A stretch of DNA of 40,698 nucleotides from Chytridium lagenaria (GCA_025449115.1 JAHLKC010000220.1:1-40698), one strand, 5' to 3'. Positions 22,801 through 33,749 are shown, counted from the stretch's first letter. The notes: generated by a model not told the origin, from the letters alone. Translations and numbers: made by a program.

Positions 22801-23908
22801 CCGTTGAATGTAAGAAAACTTGGATTATTGTTTTGGTTGTTGTTGGCCTTTGATATCTTACATGTCTTTTAATTTCAGTGCATGCCTTCGCTCGTCGCCA
22901 TGCAAGCACATCCAGACCCTATGGTCCACGAACGCGCCTACGAGATCTACGAAACCCTCGTCTCAAAACACGACAGCTTTATCCACACTCGCAACGCCGA
23001 ATGCGTCCACCGGATGTTCACGTACCTCCAAACCCTCCACGTCCCCGTCAACCTATTTCAAAAGACCGAGATCGTATGGATACCCGGCTACAACACTACT
23101 GCTGTCCTTGATCGTTTTTACTCAAACATACCGTTTAAGAAGGGTCGACGGATGGAGTTTTTGATGACAATGGTGAAGGGCGTTGAGGCTGGGGAGTTGG
23201 TGTTTGCGAGGTTCTTGTGTGAGAATTTGGGGGGGTTGGAGTATAAGACTTTGGAGGAGGTGTTGCATGTTATGTATTGTGTGGATTTGAGTGTTGGGGT
23301 GAGTGGCGAGGATGTGTATGTGGAGGTTGGGGAGGTTTTAGAGAAATGGAGTTTAGAAGGAGTCAATGCGTTTGGTGAGGTCACGCTACGGTATTTCGCA
23401 ATTCTGACCCCCTTTTTTTTGGCGTTAGAACCCGAAACCCTTTTCTCGCTCTCGACGCGTTGCAGTAAGACTGCGATGCTGTTTTGTTTGAAAATCGCAT
23501 TTGAGCGCGTTGTACGGCGTTCCAGAAAGGTAATTTGTGGATGAGACTTTGTTCTTATTTTGGACAGTAAATGTCGAAAGTATAGCCCGACGGCTGCTAA
23601 GCAGGGGGATAAAGCCAAGACGTTGCAACGTGTTATGGGTGTGAGTGCGGCGATAAAGTGGGATAGGTTTGGGTTTGATCCGACTGAAGTGATGACGGAG
23701 GTGATGTCATTGATGGGTGTGTTTGAGAAGGTATTTAGAAACGCCCGTTTTTTTTGTTTTGTTTTGTTTTCTTTTTCTGGTGTTTTTTTATTTTGTGTGT
23801 GTGTGCACCATTTGAGCTGACGTGATTTAGTTTAAGGAATTTATGGAAAAGGACTTTTTTGTTGCAAGAGAGGGGTTGTCGGATTTAGAAGGTTCAGATG
23901 GTGGGTGA
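16805..23908 (+). CDS. SCC2: Cohesin loading factor SCC2/NIPBL
   Basis: About twenty exons of a very large protein with HEAT repeats. Diagnostic blocks in family order: HRQLIMEEIVGNIVRTASTK (19250), IQMMTALVLQLIP (19375), FVKDCLDLVADVEWPAAT (19750), LFALDWFGDCIGKIRRV (19940), LVYLSSSRSQFFGSSEYFLS (20515), VRSRAVRALGDISSADASVL (20610), STSVRDSTVQLLGGLL (20725), PSVRKRTLKLVKDMYDSEYK (20880), ALILEQGLVHPLN joined to CMPSLVAMQAHPDPMVHERA (22770-22940). These match NIPBL/Scc2 closely. With its Mau2/Scc4 partner the protein loads cohesin on chromatin and drives its ATPase. The Asn/Gly-rich N-terminal exons (from ATG 16805) would hold the Mau2-binding part; their structure is uncertain. Frame slips occur near 19430, 19640, 19800 and 20940. 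The TGA at 23906 ends GLSDLEGSDGG; a Lys/Arg-rich continuation to about 24091 is possible if one base is missing. Confidence 0.92.
19873..19891 (+). other. 19-base T run as intron polypyrimidine tract in SCC2
   Basis: An uninterrupted run of 19 Ts is followed immediately by AG and then the exon CGACAGGCTCTTGAAG. It is the 3' splice site of the intron between the VEWPAAT exon and the LFALDWFGD exon. The run length is error-prone in sequencing. Confidence 0.7.
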
Positions 23909-24370
23909 GAATGGGGTTGGTGCCGGATAATGATGATGGTGGCGTACAGAATTTGCCTGTGAAACGACGGGGCGTCGACGGGGGGTGCGAAGAGTAAAGC
24001 CGAAAAAAGCGCAGAGGAGGGGCGTCGGAGGTTGATAGGAGACGGAAAGAGTGAGGATGGGGTGAGAGGGAAGAAGAGAAAGGGAGTTGAGTGAGAGGTT
24101 GGGTTTATCGTGTTTTATTAGATAATGGTGGTTTTTCTTCGGTTACATGTATATTTCTTTATTGAATGTTTCTTTTTTTTATTGTACTCCTGGTTCATTC
24201 GTTCGTTTTTTATTTTATAGTCACTTTTTTCTACAATAAGAAATATATGCGTGTAGAGTGGTTATGTCTCAAGAAGAAACCCATCACCTCACTTTATTCT
24301 AATGTGTTTTAAGACCTTTTGACAATTTCATCTCAATGTACATGAATCCGGGCTACCATGGATATCACCC
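23909..24370. other. SCC2 3' flank
   Basis: Up to about 24091 the sequence is purine-rich with Lys/Arg codons (AAGCCGAAAAAAGCG, GGGAAGAAGAGAAAGGG) and may be a frame-shifted basic tail of SCC2. Beyond that it is AT-rich with T runs and looks untranslated. Confidence 0.4.
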
Positions 24371-24414
24371 TTTGTCCATGCTCATTTTCCCCCACTCCAC
24401 CATCTCCTCAACGC
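24371..24414 (+). repeat. 44-base direct repeat, copy 1
   Basis: TTTGTCCATGCTCATTTTCC followed by the C-rich CCCACTCCACCATCTCC and ending CTCAACGC. It recurs at 24751-24794 with one mismatch, exactly 380 bases downstream in the same orientation. The two copies bracket the segment that is duplicated in inverted form at 16185-16370. Confidence 0.9.
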
Positions 24415-24620
24415 AGGTGGTGGTCCCATATACCCCCACGCCACTACCAAAAAAGTCAATAAACCTATCATCAAATACACTCACCGGCCACCCAAACCGC
24501 TAGCATGATCATTCGAACCGCCATGACACGGAGAGGGACAAAGAGGGGTACGGGGTCGGGGTTATGGGTGGTTTTGATTGCTGGGTATGAGCGATGGCGT
24601 AGGGTAGGTGGGGACGACAT
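24411..24620 (-). repeat. Segment duplicated at 16185-16370; possible small membrane-protein exon
   Basis: On the minus strand an ATG at 24524 begins MAVRMIMLAVWVAG, a good hydrophobic leader, and a GTGAGT donor-like site follows at 24484. With an acceptor at about 24444 the reading ends AWGYMGPPPALRRWWSGGK. This may be a tiny membrane protein or the leader exon of a PQQ-type gene, but no continuing exon is seen. The copy at 16185-16370 has indels in the same leader, so it cannot code for it. Confidence 0.4.
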
Positions 24621-24750
24621 TGGAGGGTGATGTAGATGGAAATCTTTTGATATTCGCGTTGAAAGAATTGGATCAAGAAAAACACTTTCTGACCCACACT
24701 TTGTTCATATCATCATCGCGCCTTTGAATTTACACGTCTATACATCATTA

Positions 24751-24794
24751 TTTGTCCATGCTCATTTTCCCCAACTCCACCATCTCCTCAACGC
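24751..24794 (+). repeat. 44-base direct repeat, copy 2
   Basis: Matches 24371-24414 with a single C/A difference (position 24773). It is followed not by the same flank but by sequence leading into the PQQ relic at 24866-24966. Confidence 0.9.
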
Positions 24795-24865
24795 TGTCCA
24801 TCTGCATTTATGGGGCCCGGAGCTCAAATGAAAGGCCGTCCACTCTTCTCTCGGAAAAACTCACA

Positions 24866-24966
24866 AACCAGGAGGCTTTAAAAAAAGCAAACATGCGTCA
24901 ATTCTTGTGGAGGATTGCAAGGTCTTTACTGGCCAAGGTGAACGAATAACGGCTTTGGATATGATG
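24866..24966 (+). pseudogene. Short decayed duplicate of the PQQ-gene exon at 25783-25877
   Basis: About 100 bases match the later gene closely: CCAGGAGGCTTTAAAAAA, ATGCGTCAATTCTTGTGGAG, GGCCAAGG, and ATAACGGCT followed by GATATGATG, against the corresponding blocks at 25783-25877. The copy contains several substitutions and frame-changing differences (GGATTGCAAGG for GGATGGCAAGG), and neither neighbouring blade is intact. It lies about 400 bases upstream of the gene and on the same strand. Confidence 0.85.
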
Positions 24967-25359
24967 GTAAGGAAAGAGGTACATATGCCTCTTTTAAAAT
25001 TATATTTCTGATTGTGTTTAATTAACTTGTCACTGATTTGAACTTGAAATCGGTGTGTTTGTGAGATGCCAAACTATTATTCTTGATGGGTGGCCAACTC
25101 AAGAGCATATGATGTGGCCTGATAGCGCAATCGAACATGCAGTAGTCCATCGTAGGTGACCACAGTGCGGACCATCCTGTACCGTTCATTCTGGATAGGT
25201 GAATCAATTATCGAAATTGGCTGTGAGCACTTCAGTTTGTCCAACGCAGGACGTTTCATAGAGTTCAACTGACTGGCAACCTGTCTGACACCCTCAAGTT
25301 TCAAACTATAGAGATGATCACCCCTTGTCGCCATACATATCTGCTCAACGAGTTTAAGC
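24967..25359. other. Upstream flank of the PQQ gene
   Basis: No gene is called. The minus strand is open for 96 codons at 25077-25367 (RPALDKLKCSQPISIIDS), with no motif, no exons to join and overlap of the PQQ start, so I treat it as chance or as remains of another duplicate. Confidence 0.35.
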
Positions 25360-26071
25360 ATGAGCATCGCTTCACACCTCTACGTAGGCTCTGCGGGAAT
25401 TGTCTTTGCCCTCGACAAGGCCAATGGACTCGTTATTTGGAAGACAACACTGCATGGAGTTTTTTGGAATCATCCCATGCTTCTACCTGTAGCAGCAAGA
25501 GACGTAATTCTGGTTTCGGCAGGAGTCAATTTAAGATGCTTGAGTGGACTTGACGGCACCATAATGTGGGAAAACAAGCTCAACGGAATGGGACTCGGAT
25601 TTGCAAGTCTACTGGCACCGGCTGATGTGACTTATGCTGGACGGCAACAGCTTCGAGCCCCCGAGAAATCTATAGTTTATTCAGGGGCTGCTGATCCCAC
25701 GGATATTGTATTTGTAGCGGCCGGCGCTCATATAAACAGCAATTCAGTCCTCTACCGGAACGAATTTGTGGAATTACAATCCAGGAGGCTTTAAAAAAGG
25801 AGTACATGCGTCAATTCTTGTGGAGGATGGCAAGGTGTTTTCCGGCCAAGGCGGACGTATAACGGCTCTGGACATGATGACAGGGAAGAGGTAAATCTTT
25901 ATTGCACCCTCACACATCATTCATTGATGTTATAATGTATAGCTTTGGAGTATCGTTCTGGGACCATGGCACCCTTGCATTCTTGCTACGATGGCTTCAG
26001 GTTCTGGTCAGATCAATCGCACAAACCACAGCAACGCTATTCTTCGAATGATGAAAGATTACGCAGCTTGA
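25360..26071 (+). CDS. PQQ-like beta-propeller repeat protein
   Basis: Repeated propeller-blade text: HLYVGSAGIVFALDKANGL followed by VIWKTTLHG; ILVSAGVNLRCLSGLDGT followed by IMWENKLNGMG; IVFVAAGAHI and AIQSSTGTNLWNYNPGG; VEDGKVFSGQGGRITALD followed by MMTGK; then LWSIVLGPWHPCILATM. This is the AxDxxTGxxxW pattern of the PQQ/BamB-like fold. The end is NAILRMMKDYAA with TGA at 26069-26071. One intron at 25891-25942 (GTAAAT...TATAG). One-base slips are needed near 25745 and at the 25890/25943 junction. The protein would be about 210-220 residues, short for a full propeller, so the 5' part may be missing. Cofactor binding is not shown by these motifs. A possible extra 3' piece lies at 26318-26440. 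Confidence 0.6.
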
Positions 26072-26548
26072 TCTGCTCATTTCGATGACCGCCCATTTTT
26101 TTCGTCGATTTCACTCTCGCGAATGTATCGGATTCTGTTATGTTCTTCCAAGTCCTGTTATGCTGCCATCATTATCTATTCTTCGCGTCCCTTTTTTCAA
26201 TATTTCGTCGATTAAAGTAAATATTTGTGTGCTTTGTGATTAATAAAGGATGAAGAACAGTGGCGACGTACCCGTCAATTAATTGTTCTGTAGAGAGCTT
26301 TTGATAAGATTTGAATCATCTCCAATGAAGGTGGTGATGTTTATGCGCTATTACAACGTGCTGATGTGTCGGGGTTCCCAGCAATATGGCAGAAGGAGGA
26401 TGAAGGGCACCATCAGCTCTTAGAAGGACTGACTGCGTAGGCACAGACGTTACGACTGGTGCGCGTTCGCTTGTAAGTTGTAAAATCCGACAAGCCTTTT
26501 CCTGTTTTCATTTCGAACAAAAAAAATGCGATTGCTCCAGACGATCCG
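26072..26548. other. Intergenic with a possible stray exon
   Basis: From 26318 to 26440 one frame reads ISNEGGDVYALLQRADVSG, then FPAIWQKEDEGHHQ, ending LLEGLTA before TAG. It looks like protein-coding text and has a blade-like GGDVYAL, but an in-frame TGA precedes it and no acceptor site is evident. It could be a last exon or relic of the PQQ locus. The final 80 bases are the PPR-gene promoter and 5' UTR. Confidence 0.3.
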
Positions 26549-29500
26549 ATGGTCAAGACTACAAGGCGCATCGCCCATGACCTCTTTGCGGCATTTGCAT
26601 CGCCAATGCACTCAGCTCCCCATAATGTCCGTCATCTCATCATCAAGTCTTCAATCCCTCGCCTCACCTTTCTCGCCTCCTCACGTGCGCAGCCTCTTTC
26701 CACCACCTCCATCATTCAACCTACCTCAGCCTCGACACCGGAATCAACATCGATCCCCAAATCCTCATCCGACCAGCTGATCGAGGCAGTTGAAGGACAC
26801 CTCAAGAACTCCCTACCGCTCCCAAATTTCGCTGCTCTCTGCTACACCCTAATCCCGTCTGTTCCTACCTCCGCAAACCTTGAACCCCTTAAATCCCGTC
26901 AATGGACCGCTATCTTCACCGCCCTCGCATCTCTTTACAAAAAATCAGACATTCACATCATAGCAGATCAAGCATGGACGCTAATGACAAAAGATGGACC
27001 TCCACCAAAGTTGTCGCGAGACTGCATGTGGTTGTATCTCCGTCTCATCATTGGAGGAAAACAGATCAAAGGGGCCGATGATGTCAAGAAGATATTCGAA
27101 AAACTGCGAAAGATTTCCTGGGTAGACGCAAGGATGATGCGCTCGTTATCAGTTGCGATGGGATTCTCACTTGAAAAGAAGCGCATGTTCATAGAAGGCT
27201 GGGAAGCCATCAAGCAAGGTCACAGCCATTATCTCACTCTTTTTGCTCTTAGACCCTCAAAATCATCCGACTCGAACCCTCTCCCAGTGTTGAACACCGC
27301 AAAAGATTATGACGACTTTTTGGCATTCTTTCTTGGCGTTTACCCCACAGCTGCTGAAATGGCGAAGCTCGCCAAAAGCGCGGTTCAAGAGATCCTTGTT
27401 CAAAAAGCCCAAGAAGGGCATCCTATCACTCTTCGTAACCTTGGAATTCTGGCTCATCTTACGATAGATGTGACAGAAATTTCGAGGCTTCTTGATACCC
27501 TAGAAAGTGAGTTTGGGTTGAAGCCCGATCACGCTATCTACTCTAAGTGCATACGTAACGCATTGTTGGGTGGGAGCGGTGAATTGGCTGTTGACGTTTT
27601 GGAGCGTGCATTAAAGAGTGATGGGTTACAGTATCGCAACAGACTCGTGAAGAACGCGGTTAAAAGCGCTGCACGCGTTGATGATGTAATAAGAATCTAC
27701 GTAAAAACTTTGGAAGTCGACTCTTCCTTGGATGAGAATGGGGAGGTGTCAAGCGATGTTGTGGAAATGATGGCAGGGAGGGTGAACTCTTATAACTATT
27801 CAGTCGAAAGCTATGCGGATTTCAAGAAAATCTGGACAGCTATTCCAGACGAACGAAAAGGACAGATCTCTGCCAAGGCGTTTGGGGCTGCCATAACGGC
27901 TCATCTTACGCGCCGAAACTGTAATGCCGCTATTGAAGTATATAATCACGGCAAGAAACAGATAATCAAGAAACTGTCTGAACCTAGGCAAGAGACTAAC
28001 GTTAAAAACGATAAGGATTCTCAACACAATCTCGCTCGCGTTGTCGACCAACTATTGGAGCAATGGATTTACAGCAATGTCCATGCAGCCCGTATCGTCC
28101 TTAACGAGCTCACTGCCACCACATATATACCCTCCACCCCCGTCTACCGCGCACTCATTGACGCCTCCGCCTACTTCTCCCCAACTGAAATTCAGCGTGT
28201 TCTGACTGAAATGCGCGCCAAAAACGTTCCCCGCACTCAACAATTCTATACAACCCTTCTCACGAATCTTGGAAAGAGCGGACGACTCTCACATACTATT
28301 CTTGACGAGATGGCTGCAGACGGGGTCTCGCCTAATGTGTACATTTACAATACCTTCATTTCGACCTTCGTGAAAAATGGAGAGTATGAAAAGGCTGTAG
28401 GGTTGAAGGAGACCATGAGAAAGCATGGGATTGAACCTGATGCCACGACCTTTAATATTTTCTTGGAGGGATTTTTGTCGCGTGGGCAATGGGATAAAGC
28501 GAATACGCTTCTCACTGAAATGTCTGCGGCGAACATTAAACGTGATATCGTGACGTTTAATACGCTTATAAGCGCCCATGCACGACGAGATGGTGGGGAT
28601 CCCAAGCATGGAGCGGTTTTGTTTAACGAATTGACGAACCCGCCGTACGTGCTTAAGCCAACGTTGAGCACTTTTACGGGGTTGTTGAGGTGTCATCTTG
28701 CACTTAAAGAGTGGGCAGAGGCGGAAAAGCTTTTCAAAAGTTTTGAAGAACATGAAAATCCCGCCTTTAGACCAACTTCGCAGACTTATGATGTCTATTT
28801 ACGGGCTCTCGCTGAGGAATCGGTTGCAGTGATCAACCCTGTGCCCGTGGTTGAAGCTATCCAGAAAGTGTTGAAGACCATGGGTGATAATGGGGTGCCC
28901 ATTCTCGTATCTTCGTTGTCGGCTTTGATCAGGGCTGCAGGGAAACGCAAGGATTTGGAAGAAGCGAAACGATATTACGACGTATTTGGGCCGACCACGC
29001 CGTTTGTCGATTCGGATGGTGTAAACTCCGCCATGATCACCGCGCTCGAAAATGCTGGGGATTACGCTGGGGCTGTAGCATGGGCTGATTCCAAAGTCCC
29101 TGCAAGTGGGACCGGGAAAGCTGTGGAGGGTGGATCCTCGATTGGTCGATCATCGACCTATGCGCTAATGGTTGCGCATGCTAAACGACGGAAGGGGCGG
29201 AGATGGAGGCTGTGTGGAAGCAGTTGAAGAGGCTGGAGGAGAGTGGGGTCGTTGTGTCGAAGGAGAGCAAGGGAAGTGGAGGGTACAGCGTGAACGAGAT
29301 GAATGTCTTTATACAGTGTTATTGTAATTTGGGGTATATTGATAAGGCGATGGAGATGTGGAGGTCGGCATTCAAGGGCGGGAATGCTGGGAAAGTAGAT
29401 GAGAGGAGGAGGATTGTGAAGTCGACCGCCGCGTCAAAGGGGCTTGTGGATCGATTTGGGGTAGATCGGATTACAGTTTCGCTTATTGTTGACATTGTGG

Positions 29501-29828
29501 GAGCTCATGGGACAAGAGCGCAACTTGAGGCGGTGTGGGAGGAGATCAAAGAGGCAGGCTTTCCGATGGACTTGAATAATTGGATTTCCTATCTTGAATC
29601 TCTAGCACGACTTGGGTTTGATGGGGAGGTGGTAGAGACTGTGAAGAGAGAGATGAACGGGTTGAAGGTGACCGAAAAAGTGTTTTGGTCGACGTTGCCG
29701 CTGATGAGGAATCGGGAGGAGTCGAAAAGATTGTGGGGAGTTTTGAAAGAGAATTATGGGGGTTGGAGAAGGGTGTCAGGGTTAAAATGGCCAATTATTT
29801 GACGGAGAATCCTTGGTTGGATAGTTAA
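26549..29828 (+). CDS. Pentatricopeptide repeat (PPR) protein, probably mitochondrial
   Basis: One long intronless frame from ATG 26549 (892 codons), continuing one base out of frame after GGGG near 29195 and again after GGGGG near 29757, to TAA at 29828; about 1090 residues when joined. The N-terminus is basic and Ser-rich without acidic residues (MVKTTRRIAHDLFAAFASPM), as for mitochondrial import. PPR motifs are clear in the middle: VYIYNTFISTFVKNGEYEKA, TTFNIFLEGFLSRGQWDKA, IVTFNTLISAHARRDGG, TYDVYLRALAEESVAV. The continuation is NVFIQCYCNLGYIDKAMEMW and LIVDIVGAHGTRAQLEAVWE. PPR proteins bind single-stranded organellar RNA and act in its processing, stability or translation; the target is not readable here. 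An alternative ATG at 26526 in another frame is also Arg-rich. Confidence 0.88.
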
Positions 29829-30121
29829 GATGGTTGGCGTTATGTCTTGATGTTATTTGCGAGAATGAGGTTTTTGGATATTTTATTTCTTTTTTATGTT
29901 TGCGGTGGAAGTGCTAGAGCCAACCCAGATACACGTTTTTTATTTACGTTATTAAGTAATAAGCGCAATGATTACGTGTTTACGATAAGTTAAAATTAAT
30001 TGCGACGCCGTTTACAATCAAATAATGTGATAAAAGTGTAGGGTATATACATCAAAACCTTCCATCGGTACGGCGACCACACAAAAAACATAAACCAAGT
30101 TAAACGAAACTACGCGTCAAT
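29829..30121. other. Convergent 3' flanks of the PPR and RGS genes
   Basis: About 290 AT-rich bases between two stop codons facing each other. AATAAT and ATTAAGTAATAAG-like stretches are present and may serve in 3'-end formation. No gene is seen. Confidence 0.5.
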
Positions 30122-33100
30122 TTAGAACGCCTGAGCATTCTTCAGCCTGCTCCCCGTACTAACCCTCTTCGACTCTTCATTCAACTCCCTCAACGCCCTG
30201 TCCTCCAATCCCTTCTTTAATTCATGGCTTTTCTGCACAATCTGCGCTCTTACAGCCGCGAGCTCCGACCTTAACACCTCCCGCTCCTGCACATCCTCCA
30301 CTTGATCTTCAATGTCCTTCTCAATATCCCCAACAAGGCTTTGTTCAAACAATTGCACCGGATTTAATTTACTTCCAAAAAACTTGTTGAGCTTTTGAAG
30401 TTTACGTTGACGCTGGAATTTATTGGTGGCGGCTGTCGTGGACTCATCGAATGACATGAGAAGGCCGCCGTCAGATTCAGCGCTTAGACGAAGGTCGACT
30501 TCGTATTGAACCATTTTGTCCATGATGTCGAGGACACGGTCTACGCGATTGTCTGTGAGGAGGGCGCTGATGCGTTTGAGGTTTCGTGGTGGATGCTGCA
30601 GATGGAAGTTTTGCGGATGATTTTGGGAGTGTTGGTGGAGGCTCTTGGTGCGTCAATAGATGAATTGTTGCTAAATGGTGAAGGGTTTAGGTCAAACTCT
30701 TCTTCGAGGAGTTGAGACGACATCTCAAAATCTTCAAAGATGGTGCCGTTAGGCACCACGCTAGGACCGCTCACGCTGATTCTTGGAATAGGCTCTTCTG
30801 CATCTTCTTTAGCGTGGAGTGAAGGAACTTCGGACCGTCGTCTGAGATTGCCCATGTTTTTGGGTTTAGCTGCATTGTTCACGTCAAAACTCTTTCGACG
30901 ATTACTGTCCGTCTCGACGGTGGGTGTGGCATGGACAAGGTTGGAAGGTACAACCTCACCTAGCATTTTCTCCAGCTTAGCAGCTCTCCAAAGCGATACT
31001 TGACGTTCCTCTGGTGTCAAGGGTACTTTAGCCAGAGTAAGTGGAGCCTTTGCTTGAGTTCTTGCTCGGCTGCACCGATGACACCCGTGTTCTCTCCGAG
31101 GAACGACGCAAGTTTTTTTAACTTCTTCAACCTCAACTCCCGCTCCAGGACCTGCACGTCTCTTTCATGAGAAGAAGCTGTATCAATGGACGACCTCGAA
31201 GAATTATCTTCACTCGATACGCCCAGCTTCGCCTTCAATATATTAAGATGAGCGGCCACCCCCTCCTCTGTTTCGTCTGCCTCCACTTCTGAAGGCTCAA
31301 TAACAGCTGACGGAGAACTCATTAAATTCGCCACACTTTTCGCTGGCATAACCTGTTTCCCCGCAACCTCTTGATGTCCCAATATTGCTACCAACTTCTT
31401 ATTTCTCTTCCTCAACTGTCGTTTCGTATCCTGGTCTAGCTCATTCACCGTCTCAAGCGGTTCATCGTCACTTTCGGAGCCAGACTCGGGGTTTTCTTGC
31501 GGCATTGACCCATGCGAGGCATCAGCAAGGTGCTGCATTCGCAACTCCACCCTCCCTAAATTCGTACCAAAAAACTCGCTCAACTTCTCTGCCCTCTTCT
31601 CTTCACAAAACTATCCCCCTGATCTTCTCCGGCATCATAAATAGGCCTTGCGCTTCCAGGAGTCCAAGCCAACGAATGCTCGATGCCGGCCTGTGGTAAG
31701 TTTGCTGCAACGAGTTGACGTTGGAGCTGCTCGAAACTCGGACGTTCACCAAAGAACTTGTTGATTTTTTTTTCTTTGCGGATCTTACGCTTCTTTTAAC
31801 AGCGGTTAAGCGGGAGGGTCGCTGAAGTAACCTTCTACTGGAAGGTACTTGGAGGACGGGAAGAGGGCTTGAATGACAGAGTTGAGGGCGGAGTCACGAG
31901 TCGGCGTGCTTTCGGGTTCAGAGGAGTTGGTGATGCGCTCAAAGTGTTGGATGAAGGAGTTCATATGATCTTCAGTGAGAGCAAGGCGTCATAATAGTTT
32001 GTGGAAAGGTTTGCGCGCTTATATTCCTCGACACCTGAAGAGAAATTTACCAAATTAGTTTAATCCATTCTATAGCGAAGAAATAAAAAAAGGAAAAGAA
32101 AGAAAAAAAAAACCCGCAAAAATAAACAAACAACAACAACTGCAAAAATAAAGAAGAAAAAAACTTACTTAAAGTACGCTTCTTCATCAACTCTGAAATT
32201 TTCACACTTTTTTCAAACCTCACAAATGAATGTCCCTTCAAAATCGAATAAACATGTTGTTGCGCCTCATCGAAAATCATCTGATCCATAAACCCTCCCA
32301 CCGAAGGTACCGCAATATCCCTCAACACCTCCAAGCTCAGATTGATCCTCAACGGTGCCCCGTCACAAACGAACCCATAGTAAATGTACTTTGCATACAG
32401 GTGTTGCGAAGACGGCGGGCAACTCTGAAAGCCCTCCACACATAACCAGAAAAGAAGATTCTCTATGGTGTAATCGTCAACACAAAACTCGTGGAAAAAG
32501 TCTAAGGCGATGCGATTGCGAAGCACGCCTTGGAGACGGTCGTCTAGGGTTGTGCCCACCATACTGTAGGTGCGGTAGTTGGACGCGTGTCTATGGGATG
32601 AGCGACGAGCCATCTCCGAGCTCCCGCTCGCAGAGAGCCTGTCAAGTATATAAGGGTTGACAGAGCCTTCAAGATCCACATCCCCAGGCTTATCATATTG
32701 CTCCGAGAATTGTGCGTTAGATAGTTCCAAGGTAGATTTTCCTTGAGAGGCCTCCAAACCGTCATCTGTTTGAATAATTGTGTCCAAGTTTGGCTTTGCG
32801 AGCTGTGGGGATGTGACGAAGATGTTTTTTAAGGAGCTTTTCCGGAAAGCTGTGAGAAGAGGGTTCACTACGGCATTGTCGTCTGTATCATCGTCTACGT
32901 CCTCCATAAAGGATTCCATTGCCTCTTTGAGTTTGGATTCTACAGCTACCGTCTGCATGCCTGTACAATGAATTAGTTAATCGGAGCAGCATTGAGAGAA
33001 GTTGAAAAGTCCACAAACCTTCAAAGGCATTCATAACATGAATCTCGGAGTCCAAATCAAGGATATCTTCAATTTTATCATCGTACCTTAACGATACCAT

Positions 33101-33749
33101 AGCAGCATCATATAGCAATCCACACTCCAATGGGAGTATACTTGACACGTTTTCCTCAAAATCCTTTTCCCCGCCTTTCATGGGAAGCAAAAACTTGTAC
33201 GCGTATCTGCGACGTTGTCTTAGTTAAAGAAAGCACCATTGAAAAGTCTCACTCTGCTTCTATGAGATGACTCAAATATTCCACAGTCTGCGTTTTATCC
33301 ACGACGACCACAAAGTCCTTCTGCGGTCTATCAATTTGCACCTTTAGCCGAATAAACTTTTCCAGATGCACCGTAGTCCTATCATGTCGTTTCCCCATAG
33401 CCCTCAACCATCTCAATTGTCGCAATGTCTCCGTAGACCCAGCATCACTTGGTCCTTTGCTGACTCTCGCCCCAAAACTCTCCACAACCCCGTGCTGGAA
33501 TGACAACCTTCTCCCGGGCCCCTTTGTCGAAGACTCTCGTGACGACACGCTTTTGGATCGATGAGCGCGCGGAGGTATCACGCTGTTGCGGGTGGAGTTA
33601 AGTGATGATCCAATATCCTCAAGGACATCTTGGGATTCGTGGGAAGCTCTGTCAGGACCACTGATGGAGTTGGACCGTCGAGGTGGTTTCTGTGCAATAT
33701 CGTCGCTTTTGCCCACAGGGAGCGACGGAATCTCATCACTGGCCTCCAT
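30122..33749 (-). CDS. RGS-domain protein with repeated KL-x-x-FFG motifs
   Basis: Start ATG at 33749, 102 bases after the RalGAP stop. After a Ser-rich basic segment (PPRAHRSKSVSSRESS) comes a ubiquitin-like-looking region (FIRLKVQIDRPQKDFVVVVD, LYDAAMVSLRYDDKIEDIL, 33360-33040), then an RGS domain at about 32170-32550: VLRNRIALDFFHEFCVDDY, then TIENLLFWLCVEGFQSC and DEAQQHVYSILKGHSFVRFE. RGS domains speed GTP hydrolysis by G-alpha subunits. The C-terminal half is acidic and disordered, with six spaced motifs of the type KxxKLxxFFGE (INKFFGERP, LSEFFGTNL, LVAILGHQ, LASFLGENT, LEKMLGEVV, LNKFFGSKL), ending in a coiled-coil stretch (EREVLRSELAAVRAQIVQKS). Slips are needed near 30640, 31045 and 31985. 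The TAG at 30122 ends LKNAQAF. Confidence 0.75.
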
